Positions 36,462-44,832 of a stretch of DNA of 59,444 nt are shown here, piece by piece; position 1 is the stretch's first letter, and each line of letters begins with the position of its first letter. The translations under genes were made by a program, and so were the position numbers. The notes beneath the pieces are model-generated. The model was not told where the DNA came from. It saw only the letters and a list, made by a program, of their open reading frames with translations, and made no database searches. Where the stretch lies: NCBI GenBank assembly GCA_023386635.1, contig JAEWJH010000073.1:1-59444 (forward strand), in the 5' to 3' direction. This stretch comes from Pseudomonadota bacterium (GTDB taxonomy: Bacteria > Pseudomonadota > Alphaproteobacteria > Rhizobiales > Xanthobacteraceae).

Positions 36462-39131
36462 TTATGGCACCAGTTCCTTCTGGCTTTCCGTTGCCGGCGC
36501 CTTGGCGATCGCCGCGCGCTTCGGCAGCAGGTCGAGCACCAGGGTCTCGGCGTTGCGCCAGAACGCGAAGTCGTTGAGCCGGCTGTTCTCGAAGGCCGCG
36601 ATCGACACGGCCGCGAGGAACGGCAGGCTCTGGATCATCAGCACCACCGCGAACAGGTTGATCTCGCGGATCTCCTTGGCGTTGGTGGCGATCAGCACAG
36701 CGGCGCCGAGCAGCAGCAGCGCGGCGATCACAGCTTCCCAGAATGCCTGGAAGTCGCTGCCGCGGCGCGGGCCGCTCGAGCCCTTGGCCGTGACGACGAA
36801 GGGCAGGTGATCGCGCACCAGCCCGAAACCGACGGCGCGCGCCACGGTCCACTGGACCGACATCGCCGCGAACACCGAGCGGAACATCTGGCCGGCGGTC
36901 ATCGACACGCGCAGGCGATAGAGCGCGATGAAGTGCAGCAGCGACACCGCGAAGCTGGCGATGATCGGTACGGTCAGGATCTTGTCCGGCACCGCGATGT
37001 CGAGGAACGCGACGAACGGCACCCAGAGAATGTTGAGCAGCGCGACGACGACGCCGAGGCTTTCCGCACCCAGCCAGTTGAGCCAGCCGAACGAGAATTC
37101 GCGCTTCTGCTCGCGGGTGAGGAGACTGCGACCCGGCAGGAACCGGCGCCAGTGCTTCTTGATGATCTGGAAGCCGCCATAGGCCCAGCGATGCCGCTGC
37201 TTCTTGAACTCGTCGAAGCTGCCGGGCAGCAGGCCATGGCCATAGCGCTTGTTGGTATAGTGCGTGTGCCAGCCGAGTTCGAGGATCGTCAGGCCGAGGT
37301 CGGTGTCCTCGCAGATCGTGTCGGTCGGCCAGCCGCCGGCGGCGTCGAGCGCGGCACGGCGAACCAGGCACATCGTGCCGTGAACGACGATGGCATTGAC
37401 CTCGTTCCGCTGCACCATGCCGATGTCGAAGAAGCCGGCATATTCGCCGTTCATCGCGTCATGCACGACGCTGCGCGCGCTGTCGCGATGATCCTGCGGC
37501 GCCTGCACGATCCCGACCTTCGGATCGGCGAAAGCGGGGACGAGGTCCTTGAGCCAGTCCTGATGCACCACATAGTCGGCGTCGATCACGCCGATAATCG
37601 CGGCATCGGGCGCCGTATGTTCCTCGAGCGCGATCCGCAGGGCACCGGCCTTGAAGCCCTTGACGTTCTGCAGGTTGAGGAACTTGAAGCGCTCGCCGAG
37701 CAGCTTGCAGTGCTCCGCGATCGGGTCGGTCAAGGCGCGATCGGTCGTGTTATTCATCACGACCAGGCATTCGAAGTTCGGGTAGTCGAGCCGCGCGACG
37801 GAATCGAGCGTCTGGCGCAGCATCTCGACCGGCTCCTTGTGCGCCGGAATATGGATCGAGACCTTCGGCGCGAGGCCGGGATCCTGGGCCGAAGCGGGGA
37901 GCGCCGGCACCAGCGAAGGCGATGCCGAAATCAGACGCACGGGACGACGGCCGAACGCGACGGCGGCGATCTCTTCGATGCGCGCCAGCATGATCGCGAC
38001 CAGCGGGATCAGCAGCAGAACGCCGAGGCTGAGGGCGAACACGGCGCCGGGCACGAGATAATGCGCGGTCCAGAAACCGAACACATGCGCGAACCAGTAG
38101 CCGGCGATATTAGCGCCGCCGACCATCAGCAGCGCCTGCGCGACGGTGACGCCGCTCATGGCGAACACCGGGATCGACAGGAGGAGGCCGAGCAGCAGCG
38201 CCATGCCGCCGATCTTCCAGTGGTCCGGATCGGTCAGCGGGCCGGTCCAGCTGAACTTGGCCTGACGCGACGCGTCGTACATGCCCCAGTACGGGCCCAC
38301 GCCGCCTTCGTTGGTCTTCCACGGCTGGTCGATGGCTTCGACGATGTTGTAGTCGATGCCATAGGCCTCCGCCTTCGACGCGAAGGTGCGCAGGATCTCC
38401 GCCTGTGCGAGGCGGCCGGGGTTGGCGTTCTTGAAATTATAGCCGGCGCTCGGCCAGCCGAACTCGGCGATGACGATCCGCTTGCCGGGATAGAGACGGC
38501 GCAGCGTGTCGTAACCGCCGATGGCGGCGTCGACGGCGGCGCGCTCGGACACGCCTTCCCAGTAAGGCAGGATATGCACGGCGATGAAGTCGACCGCCGA
38601 AACCAGTTCGGGGTGATCGCGCCACACGCTCCAGATTTCACCGGTCGACACCGGCACGGGCGACGCGCGCTTGACGCGCTGGATCATCTGGATCAGTTCG
38701 TCGACCTTTACGTCGTCGCGGTAGATCGTTTCGTTGCCGACGATCACGCTCGACACGTTGCTGTTGCGCCGCGCGAGATCGATCACCGACTTGATCTCGC
38801 GCTCGTTGCGCGCCTTGTCCTTGTCGATCCAGGCGCCGACGCTGACCCGCAGGCCGTATTCGTTGGCGATCGACGGCACCAACTCGACGCCAGACGTGGC
38901 GGAGTAGGTGCGCACCGCTCGCGTCAGCGGCGCGAGCGTCTTGAGGTCGGAGCGAATTTGCGATTCCGCCGCGCGCGTCGAATCGGGATGATGATTGCCG
39001 GCGAACGGCGCGTACGACACGCTCGCGAGCTGACTGGTGACATCGGGGGCAGTGACGACTTCGCGTGTAAGGGCCCAAAGCCCAGCATGCACGCACGCAA
39101 CAAGCGCGACTACGGCAGCGACGGAGCGCAT
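36462..39131 (-). CDS. GH17-GT2 fusion, beta-glucan synthase (NdvB-like)
   Basis: The product has 889 residues. After a membrane anchor (1-20) comes a GH17-like domain (about 35-300) with both catalytic glutamates: E134 in VGNE and E223 in IAEFGWPS. Membrane segments follow at about 315-410. A GT2 domain (about 430-700) shows VMNNTTDR, DADY (about 515), EDTDLGL (about 607) and the QRHRW acceptor motif (about 645). More membrane helices end the protein. This layout and size match NdvB of Bradyrhizobium, which makes cyclic beta-(1,3),(1,6)-glucans for osmotic adaptation and symbiosis. The companion genes at 39330 and 40098 support the assignment. Confidence 0.85.
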   Translation of the reverse strand: MRSVAAVVALVACVHAGLWALTREVVTAPDVTSQLASVSYAPFAGNHHPDSTRAAESQIRSDLKTLAPLTRAVRTYSATSGVELVPSIANEYGLRVSVGAWIDKDKARNEREIKSVIDLARRNSNVSSVIVGNETIYRDDVKVDELIQMIQRVKRASPVPVSTGEIWSVWRDHPELVSAVDFIAVHILPYWEGVSERAAVDAAIGGYDTLRRLYPGKRIVIAEFGWPSAGYNFKNANPGRLAQAEILRTFASKAEAYGIDYNIVEAIDQPWKTNEGGVGPYWGMYDASRQAKFSWTGPLTDPDHWKIGGMALLLGLLLSIPVFAMSGVTVAQALLMVGGANIAGYWFAHVFGFWTAHYLVPGAVFALSLGVLLLIPLVAIMLARIEEIAAVAFGRRPVRLISASPSLVPALPASAQDPGLAPKVSIHIPAHKEPVEMLRQTLDSVARLDYPNFECLVVMNNTTDRALTDPIAEHCKLLGERFKFLNLQNVKGFKAGALRIALEEHTAPDAAIIGVIDADYVVHQDWLKDLVPAFADPKVGIVQAPQDHRDSARSVVHDAMNGEYAGFFDIGMVQRNEVNAIVVHGTMCLVRRAALDAAGGWPTDTICEDTDLGLTILELGWHTHYTNKRYGHGLLPGSFDEFKKQRHRWAYGGFQIIKKHWRRFLPGRSLLTREQKREFSFGWLNWLGAESLGVVVALLNILWVPFVAFLDIAVPDKILTVPIIASFAVSLLHFIALYRLRVSMTAGQMFRSVFAAMSVQWTVARAVGFGLVRDHLPFVVTAKGSSGPRRGSDFQAFWEAVIAALLLLGAAVLIATNAKEIREINLFAVVLMIQSLPFLAAVSIAAFENSRLNDFAFWRNAETLVLDLLPKRAAIAKAPATESQKELVP

Positions 39132-39329
39132 AACCTCAACTCAACTGGGGCAGAGAACCACGGCCCCGAACCCGTCCCCTAGGCTCGGTCGCGGCTTTTT
39201 GCGGCAGTGCAGCATATCCCGCTAGTCGGCGGAACTTCAAGTAGATATGGGTCATGGCGAATTCAGGGCGGGCATCCCTGCAATGCAAATTTTCGGGTTC
39301 GGGACTTGGGGTTCGGACGCCAACGCGCT

Positions 39330-39818
39330 TCAGCGCGTCGTGGTTCCGTCGCTCTGCGGCGCTTGAGCCGCGGCGGCGGCCGGCGGCGTCGTTTCCGGAT
39401 TGAGCCAGCACGTGTGCACCCGGCTGTTGAGGGTGTCCTGCTGCTTGGGATCGATCGGACCCTGCTTGACGACGCAGCGGAAGGTGGTCTGGACGTGGCT
39501 GCCCGGGCAGCCGAACCGGTCATAGAGGTCGAGATGCCGGAATGCGGTGTCGAGGTCGTCGCGCCACAGCAGGCTGACCACCCGGCGGCCGAGCCAGACG
39601 CATTCGGCATTCGCGGCCGGACCGGTGAGGACGCGAGCCGCCTCGGCGATCTCGTCGATCTTCTTCTGGCTGTCCTTGGCCTGCGCTTCCTTGGCGGCTT
39701 CCTGAGCCTTGGGGTCGGCCGGCTTGTCGGCGTTCTGCGCGTGAAGCGCGGTAAGCGGCAAAACGGACAACATTGCCGTCGCAACAGCCAAGCGGAAACC
39801 TACTCGCATAATACCCAT
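39330..39818 (-). CDS. Small exported protein of the glucan locus
   Basis: The product has 162 residues with a signal peptide (LAVATAMLSVLPLTALHAQ), a lysine/alanine-rich helical stretch (30-62), and a compact part with four cysteines (ECVWLGRRV, RFGCPGSH, FRCVVKQG, HTCWLNP) that could form two disulfides. A Pro/Ala tail ends it. Proteins of this look are annotated in Bradyrhizobium-type genomes as beta-1,3/1,6-glucan biosynthesis proteins, but I know of no activity. It lies between the NdvB-like and NdvC-like genes, on the NdvB side and strand, and may be cotranscribed with it. Confidence 0.8.
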   Translation of the reverse strand: MGIMRVGFRLAVATAMLSVLPLTALHAQNADKPADPKAQEAAKEAQAKDSQKKIDEIAEAARVLTGPAANAECVWLGRRVVSLLWRDDLDTAFRHLDLYDRFGCPGSHVQTTFRCVVKQGPIDPKQQDTLNSRVHTCWLNPETTPPAAAAAQAPQSDGTTTR

Positions 39819-40097
39819 GATTTATCTGGTTTTTGTTGGACGGCTCGGCTTCCCCTGCGTCAGCCCAATGCCGCCGGATTGGGTCAGCATTACGGCCAAG
39901 AGCCGTGGCTTTGTCCAGTGTCGCGCGACGATTTGCTTAAGATGCCACGCCGCAGATTGTGCACCGCGCGCATGCGGCGTCAGACCGCCATCTTGGCAGA
40001 GCAGGCGGCGCACGATAAGCCGACCAGATCGGCCGATCGTCGCGCGGACGTGTGACGATGGTGCGGCATGGGCGCGGCATGAAGGGCGCGGAGCGCG

Positions 40098-41696
40098 ATG
40101 GCACGACCGGTCGGCTTTCTGGCACTGGCGGCAGCCGCCGTCGTCGCCGTCTGGTGGTGGCTCGGCACGCCGATCGCGATGCCGCATGCGCCGATGGTCG
40201 CGGGCGACAAACTCAACTGCGTCTCCTACGCCCCGTTCCGGGACAGCCAGAGCCCGCTCGACGGCGTGATGACCGTGCCGGCCGCGCAGATCGACGAGGA
40301 CCTGGCGCGGCTCGCCAAAATATCCCGCTGCGTGCGCACCTATTCGACCGACTTCGGCCTCGACCAGATCGCGGCGCTTGCCGGCAAGCACGGGCTCAAG
40401 GTGATCCAGGGGCTCTGGCTGTCGAGCAACCGCGACAAGAACCGTGATCAGATCGAAACCGCGGTGGCGCTCGCCAACCGTCATCCGGATGTGATCGAAG
40501 CGGTGGTGGTCGGCAACGAGGTGCTGCTGCGTGGTGAACTCGGTGTCGCGGACGTGGTCGCGGCGTTGCGCGAGGTGAAATCGCGCGTGCCGATGCCGGT
40601 CACTTACGCCGACGTCTGGGAATTCTGGCTGCGCAATCCGCAACTGTTCGACGCGGTCGATTTCATCACCATCCATATCCTGCCGTATTGGGAGGACTTC
40701 CCGATCCCGGCGCGCCATGCCGCCGCGCATGTGGATGAGATCCGGCGCAAGGTCGCCGCCGCGCTCCCGGGCAAGGATATCCTGATCGGTGAGGTGGGCT
40801 GGCCGAGCGCCGGTCGGATGCGCGAGGGCGCGCTGCCGTCGCCAGCCAATGAGGCGCAGGTGGTGCAGGACGTGGTCGCGCTGGCGAAGCGCGCCAACTA
40901 TCGCGTCAACATCATCGAGGCGTTCGATCAGCCGTGGAAGCGGCGGCTGGAAGGTACCGTCGGCGGCCATTGGGGCATTCTCGACAACGAGACGCGGGCG
41001 CCGAAATTCGTCTGGGGCGAGGCGGTGTCGAACCATCCGCGCTGGCTCTGGCAGGCGACGTTCGGTGTGGTGCTGGTCGCCGTGACGTTCGCGGCGGCGC
41101 TCGTGACGGCGCGACGTCGCAGCCAAACGTTATCGACGGCGGATTGGGCGGCAATCGCGCTTGCCACCGCGACCGGCGGCGTATTGTCCGGCTGGGCGCT
41201 CGCGGCCGCGCCGCTGGAAAGCCTCGGCCTCGGCGGCTGGATTCGGTCGGCCGCGCTGTGTGCGGTCGCGATCCTCGCGGCGCCCTTGTCCGCCGCCGCC
41301 ATCGCCGCGCGGATGCCGGCGCCAGGTTTCGCCGATATCCTCGCCGATGCGCGCCGCTCGCAGCCATGGCTGACATTCGGCTACGGTCTCGTTCTGATCG
41401 TCACGACGGCGCTGGCGATCCAGGTCGCGCTCGGTCTGGTGTTCGATCCGCGTTACAAGGATTTTCCGTTCGCGGCGCTGACGGCGGCGGCGGTGCCGTT
41501 CCTGTTGCACGGTCTGTGCGTGCGCGCCGCCGGCACACGCGGCATCGCCGAAACCGTCGCGGCGGCGATGCTGGCGCTCGGTGTCGTCTATATCGCGCCG
41601 AACGAGGGCTTCGCCAACTGGCAGTCGTTGTGGCTGTGCGGTGCGTTGCTGCTGGTCGCGGTTACGCTGCTTCGGGTGCGCGGCGCGCAAAGCTGA
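40098..41696 (+). CDS. GH17-domain membrane protein (NdvC-like)
   Basis: The product has 532 residues. A single N-terminal helix (6-24) precedes a periplasmic GH17-like domain (about 35-300) with E141 (VVVGNE) and E232 (IGEVGWPS) as acid/base and nucleophile. About six membrane segments fill residues 315-530. The GH17 part is clearly paralogous to that of the NdvB-like protein (VSYAPF, VRTY, VDFI-x-x-HILPYWE shared). In Bradyrhizobium NdvC, of like size, is needed for the beta-1,6 linkages or branching of cyclic glucan. The gene is divergent from the small exported protein gene. Confidence 0.83.
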   Translation: MARPVGFLALAAAAVVAVWWWLGTPIAMPHAPMVAGDKLNCVSYAPFRDSQSPLDGVMTVPAAQIDEDLARLAKISRCVRTYSTDFGLDQIAALAGKHGLKVIQGLWLSSNRDKNRDQIETAVALANRHPDVIEAVVVGNEVLLRGELGVADVVAALREVKSRVPMPVTYADVWEFWLRNPQLFDAVDFITIHILPYWEDFPIPARHAAAHVDEIRRKVAAALPGKDILIGEVGWPSAGRMREGALPSPANEAQVVQDVVALAKRANYRVNIIEAFDQPWKRRLEGTVGGHWGILDNETRAPKFVWGEAVSNHPRWLWQATFGVVLVAVTFAAALVTARRRSQTLSTADWAAIALATATGGVLSGWALAAAPLESLGLGGWIRSAALCAVAILAAPLSAAAIAARMPAPGFADILADARRSQPWLTFGYGLVLIVTTALAIQVALGLVFDPRYKDFPFAALTAAAVPFLLHGLCVRAAGTRGIAETVAAAMLALGVVYIAPNEGFANWQSLWLCGALLLVAVTLLRVRGAQS

Positions 41697-42036
41697 ACAC
41701 CAGCAGCGACAAAGCGAGCGACGACAGCGCCACATTGTAGAGAACGACGCCGAGGCAGCCGGCAGCGAGTGCGGCCGCGAACAGCACCGACGACGGCCGG
41801 ATCAATTGCAGCACCGCGAGGATGACCGCGGCCCAGCCGAACACCGAATGGTTGAACAGCGAGGTGACGATTTGCCGGGTCGCGCAGAGCCAGGTGTTCA
41901 ACCCGGCCTGGCAAGCAAGCCCGACGCTCGACTGTTCGATCGCCATGTAGCGCAGATACAGCGCATAGCCGATCGACCAGAAGCCGACGATCAGCAGGAC
42001 ATGGATGGTGCGGGGATCGGGACGATAAAGGCGCAT
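41662..42036 (-). CDS. Small multi-pass membrane hypothetical protein
   Basis: The product has 124 residues with three to four hydrophobic helices: IHVLLIVGFWSIGYALYLRY (11-30), HSVFGWAAVILAVLQLI (about 63-79), VLFAAALAAGCLGVVLYNVA (about 84-103) and a short last one. One loop has two cysteines (LACQAGLNTWLCATRQ). I do not recognise the family. Its last 35 bases overlap the end of the convergent NdvC-like gene, which suggests antisense interference but proves nothing. Confidence 0.7.
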   Translation of the reverse strand: MRLYRPDPRTIHVLLIVGFWSIGYALYLRYMAIEQSSVGLACQAGLNTWLCATRQIVTSLFNHSVFGWAAVILAVLQLIRPSSVLFAAALAAGCLGVVLYNVALSSLALSLLVFSFARRAPEAA

Positions 42037-42098
42037 GGCGCAAGTATAGAGGCGGATCGTGCCGCAGTCATGATCGGGCGTATTGCGAGCCCAGGAGA

Positions 42099-43193
42099 TC
42101 AGCGTAGCGGCAATTTCTGTCCGTCATAGGCGAACGGTCGGCAGGTGCCGCGACCCTGCGCGAAGGCCCGACACACCGCCGCGGCGGTGCTGGCTTCGGT
42201 GAACGGACCCGCCATCAGCCGCAACTGCGGCGTCCCGTTGCGGCCGGTCGGACGCAGGATCGCCGCCGGCTGCAGCTTGTCGAGCAGCGGCGCATGCGCC
42301 GCCTTGGTGCTGTCCCACAACGCGCGCAGAGCCTCGACCGTCGACGCGCCGCCGAGATCGATCGCGAATTCCGGTTTGGCCGGAATGCTGCCGGTGGCGA
42401 GTTGTGCTTCCGACTGCGCGGTGTGACCGGCGGCTTCTTTGGTCTTGTCGGGAGAGGGCGCCAGCCTGACGACCGGCGGAGCCGCCTGCGGGGGTGGCGC
42501 GGGCTCGGCGATCCGGGGCGATGGCTGTGTCGTCGGCCGCTGATTGTCGTTGGCGGGCCGCGCCGGCGGGGCGGCGGCGATCACCGCCGGTGCGGAGATG
42601 GACGGGGGCGCGGTCGTGGAAGCCGCCGAAGCAGACTTGGCCATCTCGTGCTGGTCCTTGATTGGCTCCAGCCGTGGCAATTCTGCCTTGGGCGCGGGTT
42701 TGGCCTCTGCCGGCGCGTCCGGTTTCGCCGCCTCGGGCCTGAAGCCTTCGAGTTTGGAAGCGTCGATCCTGGCAGGCGTCGGGGGCGTGATCCGGGACGT
42801 GGCGATCTGCTTCACCGAGCCGGTGATGTCATCGAAATTGCGCTCCAGCATCGCCACCCGCGCGGCCAGCCGATCGCGATCGGCCGACAGGGTCCGCAAC
42901 TGGCTGGCGAGGCGGCTGGTCTCCTGCTCGGCGTCGAAGGTCTTTTCCGCCACGGCCACGGGCGGGGTCGGCACCCGCGCGGTTTCCGGTTTTTCGGCGG
43001 CGTAGAGGTTCGCCACTGCCTGCTGGACGCGTTCGGCGCCCCGCTCGGTCTGGACCAATATGGCCGTAACGCCCAACGCGAGCGCCGCGCAGAAGCCCCA
43101 TCCCGTCAGCCGCAGCAGGCTGCGGAAGGTCGGGGACGTCGCCGTCTTGACGGGGGCGGCGCGGTTGGAGGGAGGCGGATTGGTCCGTGCCAT
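42099..43193 (-). CDS. SPOR-domain-like membrane protein
   Basis: The product has 364 residues. A cytoplasmic N-terminus (1-27) is followed by one membrane helix (about 31-48) and a helical segment with heptads (ERVQQAVANL; DAEQETSRLASQLRTLSADRDRLAARVAMLE, split here at about 88-118). Next is a long Pro/Ala-rich linker and a C-terminal domain (about 285-364) that fits the SPOR peptidoglycan-binding fold (PQLRLMAGPFTEASTAAAVC). Such proteins gather at division sites or tie other factors to septal wall. It is divergent from glmU, whose product feeds wall synthesis. Confidence 0.75.
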   Translation of the reverse strand: MARTNPPPSNRAAPVKTATSPTFRSLLRLTGWGFCAALALGVTAILVQTERGAERVQQAVANLYAAEKPETARVPTPPVAVAEKTFDAEQETSRLASQLRTLSADRDRLAARVAMLERNFDDITGSVKQIATSRITPPTPARIDASKLEGFRPEAAKPDAPAEAKPAPKAELPRLEPIKDQHEMAKSASAASTTAPPSISAPAVIAAAPPARPANDNQRPTTQPSPRIAEPAPPPQAAPPVVRLAPSPDKTKEAAGHTAQSEAQLATGSIPAKPEFAIDLGGASTVEALRALWDSTKAAHAPLLDKLQPAAILRPTGRNGTPQLRLMAGPFTEASTAAAVCRAFAQGRGTCRPFAYDGQKLPLR

Positions 43194-43327
43194 GATCGCT
43201 GAGATGGGTTCCGAAACCGATGGCTGGAACCGGTATCAGATTCGTCTTGCCGCCGCTGCGGTTAACCGCTTCCGGCGGGCTGCCTTTTGCTCTTGTTGGG
43301 CTTGCTGCGGGTCAGGTATGAGCGGGC

Positions 43328-44689
43328 ATGACTGTACAGAATCCCCGCACCTGCCTCGCCATCGTGCTCGCCGCCGGGGACGGAACCCGGATGCGGTCGA
43401 AGCTTCCCAAAGTGTTGCACGAGATCGGCAGCCGGTCGCTGCTTGGCCATGTGTTGACCACGATCCAGGCCGCCGCTGGCGGAGCCGAGGTGGCGGTCGT
43501 GGTTGCGCCGGAACGCGAAGCAGTCGCAGCCGAAGCACGTCGGATCGTTCCCGGTGCGCAGATTTTCGAACAGGCGGAGCGGCATGGCACCGCCCACGCG
43601 GTGCTGATGGCGCGCAAGGCGCTGGAAAAGGGCGCTGACGACGTGCTGGTGATTTTCGGCGATACGCCGCTCCTGCGCTCCGAGACGGTCGCGGCGCTGC
43701 GTGCGCCGCTCGCCACCGGCGCGGCCGTCGCGGTGCTCGGCTTCCGCCCCGCCGACCCGACCGGCTACGGCCGGCTGGTGGTGGAGAACGGCGCGCTCGT
43801 TGCGATCCGCGAAGAGAAGGACGCCAACGAGGCGGAGCGCAGGATCACGCTGTGCAACGGCGGGCTGATGGCGCTGTCCGGCAAGAGCGCGCTGACGCTG
43901 CTCGACCGCATCGGCAACGCCAATGCCAAACGCGAATTCTATCTCACCGACGCCGTGGCGATCGCCCGCGAGATGGGCCTGACCGCGGCGGTGGTCGAAG
44001 CCGGGGAGGACGACGTGCGCGGCATCAACACCAAGGCGCAACTCGCCGAGACCGAGGCGGTGCTGCAGCGGCGGCTGCGGCAGGCGGCGATGGATGCGGG
44101 CGTGACCATGATCGCGCCGGAGACGGTCTATCTCGCCGCCGACACCCAACTTGGCGTCGATGTGGTGATCGAGCCGCATGTGGTGTTCGGCCCCGGCGTC
44201 GTCGTCGAGGACGGCGCGGTGATCCATTCCTTCTCGCACATCGCCGGAGCACGCATCGGCAGGGGCGTGTCGGTCGGGCCGTTTGCGCGGCTGCGGCCTG
44301 GCACGGAGCTTGGCGAGGGATCGCGCATCGGCAATTTCGTCGAGGTGAAAGCGGCGGTGTTCGAAGCCGGAGCCAAGGCCAATCATCTCACCTATGTCGG
44401 CGATGCGCGGGTCGGCGCGGGCGCCAATGTCGGCGCCGGCACCATCACCTGCAATTACGACGGCACCAGCAAGCACAAGACCAATATCGGCAAGCGCGCC
44501 TTCATCGGCTCGAATTCGGCGCTGGTCGCGCCGGTCTCGATCGGCGACGGCGCCTATGTCGGCTCCGGTTCGGTGATCACCAAGGATGTGCCGGCCGATG
44601 CGCTGGCGATCGGACGCGGCCAGCAGGTGGTCAAGGAAGGCGGGGCGCAGCGGCTGCGCGATCTTGCCGCGCTCAAAAAGAAGACCTGA
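43328..44689 (+). CDS. glmU: Bifunctional GlcNAc-1-phosphate uridyltransferase / glucosamine-1-phosphate acetyltransferase
   Basis: The product has 453 residues, the standard length. The N-terminal uridyltransferase domain has LAAGDGTRMRSKLPKVLHEI (about 14-33). The C-terminal left-handed beta-helix (about 255-450) has the hexapeptide rhythm and the acetyltransferase motifs HLTYVGDARVG and NYDG (about 380). The enzyme acetylates glucosamine-1-phosphate, then makes UDP-GlcNAc for peptidoglycan and lipid A. glmS, which supplies glucosamine-6-phosphate, follows 143 bases on. Confidence 0.98.
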   Translation: MTVQNPRTCLAIVLAAGDGTRMRSKLPKVLHEIGSRSLLGHVLTTIQAAAGGAEVAVVVAPEREAVAAEARRIVPGAQIFEQAERHGTAHAVLMARKALEKGADDVLVIFGDTPLLRSETVAALRAPLATGAAVAVLGFRPADPTGYGRLVVENGALVAIREEKDANEAERRITLCNGGLMALSGKSALTLLDRIGNANAKREFYLTDAVAIAREMGLTAAVVEAGEDDVRGINTKAQLAETEAVLQRRLRQAAMDAGVTMIAPETVYLAADTQLGVDVVIEPHVVFGPGVVVEDGAVIHSFSHIAGARIGRGVSVGPFARLRPGTELGEGSRIGNFVEVKAAVFEAGAKANHLTYVGDARVGAGANVGAGTITCNYDGTSKHKTNIGKRAFIGSNSALVAPVSIGDGAYVGSGSVITKDVPADALAIGRGQQVVKEGGAQRLRDLAALKKKT

Positions 44690-44832
44690 GGGCAAGGTTT
44701 TTTAAAACAAGGCCTTAGGATTTGCCGGTAACACTGTCACAGGCCGCAATGCGATGTGATTTCCGCTGCGGCGGGTGTTGCGGATAGAGCAGAGCACCAT
44801 ATCGGACAGGCTTCGGGGGACAGGACTCCAGG

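Noticed and set aside
36441..39182. 913-codon open frame on the plus strand
   Set aside because: Mirror of the NdvB-like gene; His/Arg/Asp-rich composition and no domain. The minus-strand reading has catalytic motifs of two enzyme classes.
44690..44832. glmS ribozyme or leader
   Set aside because: That ribozyme is largely confined to Gram-positive bacteria, and no matching core is visible in this short gap.
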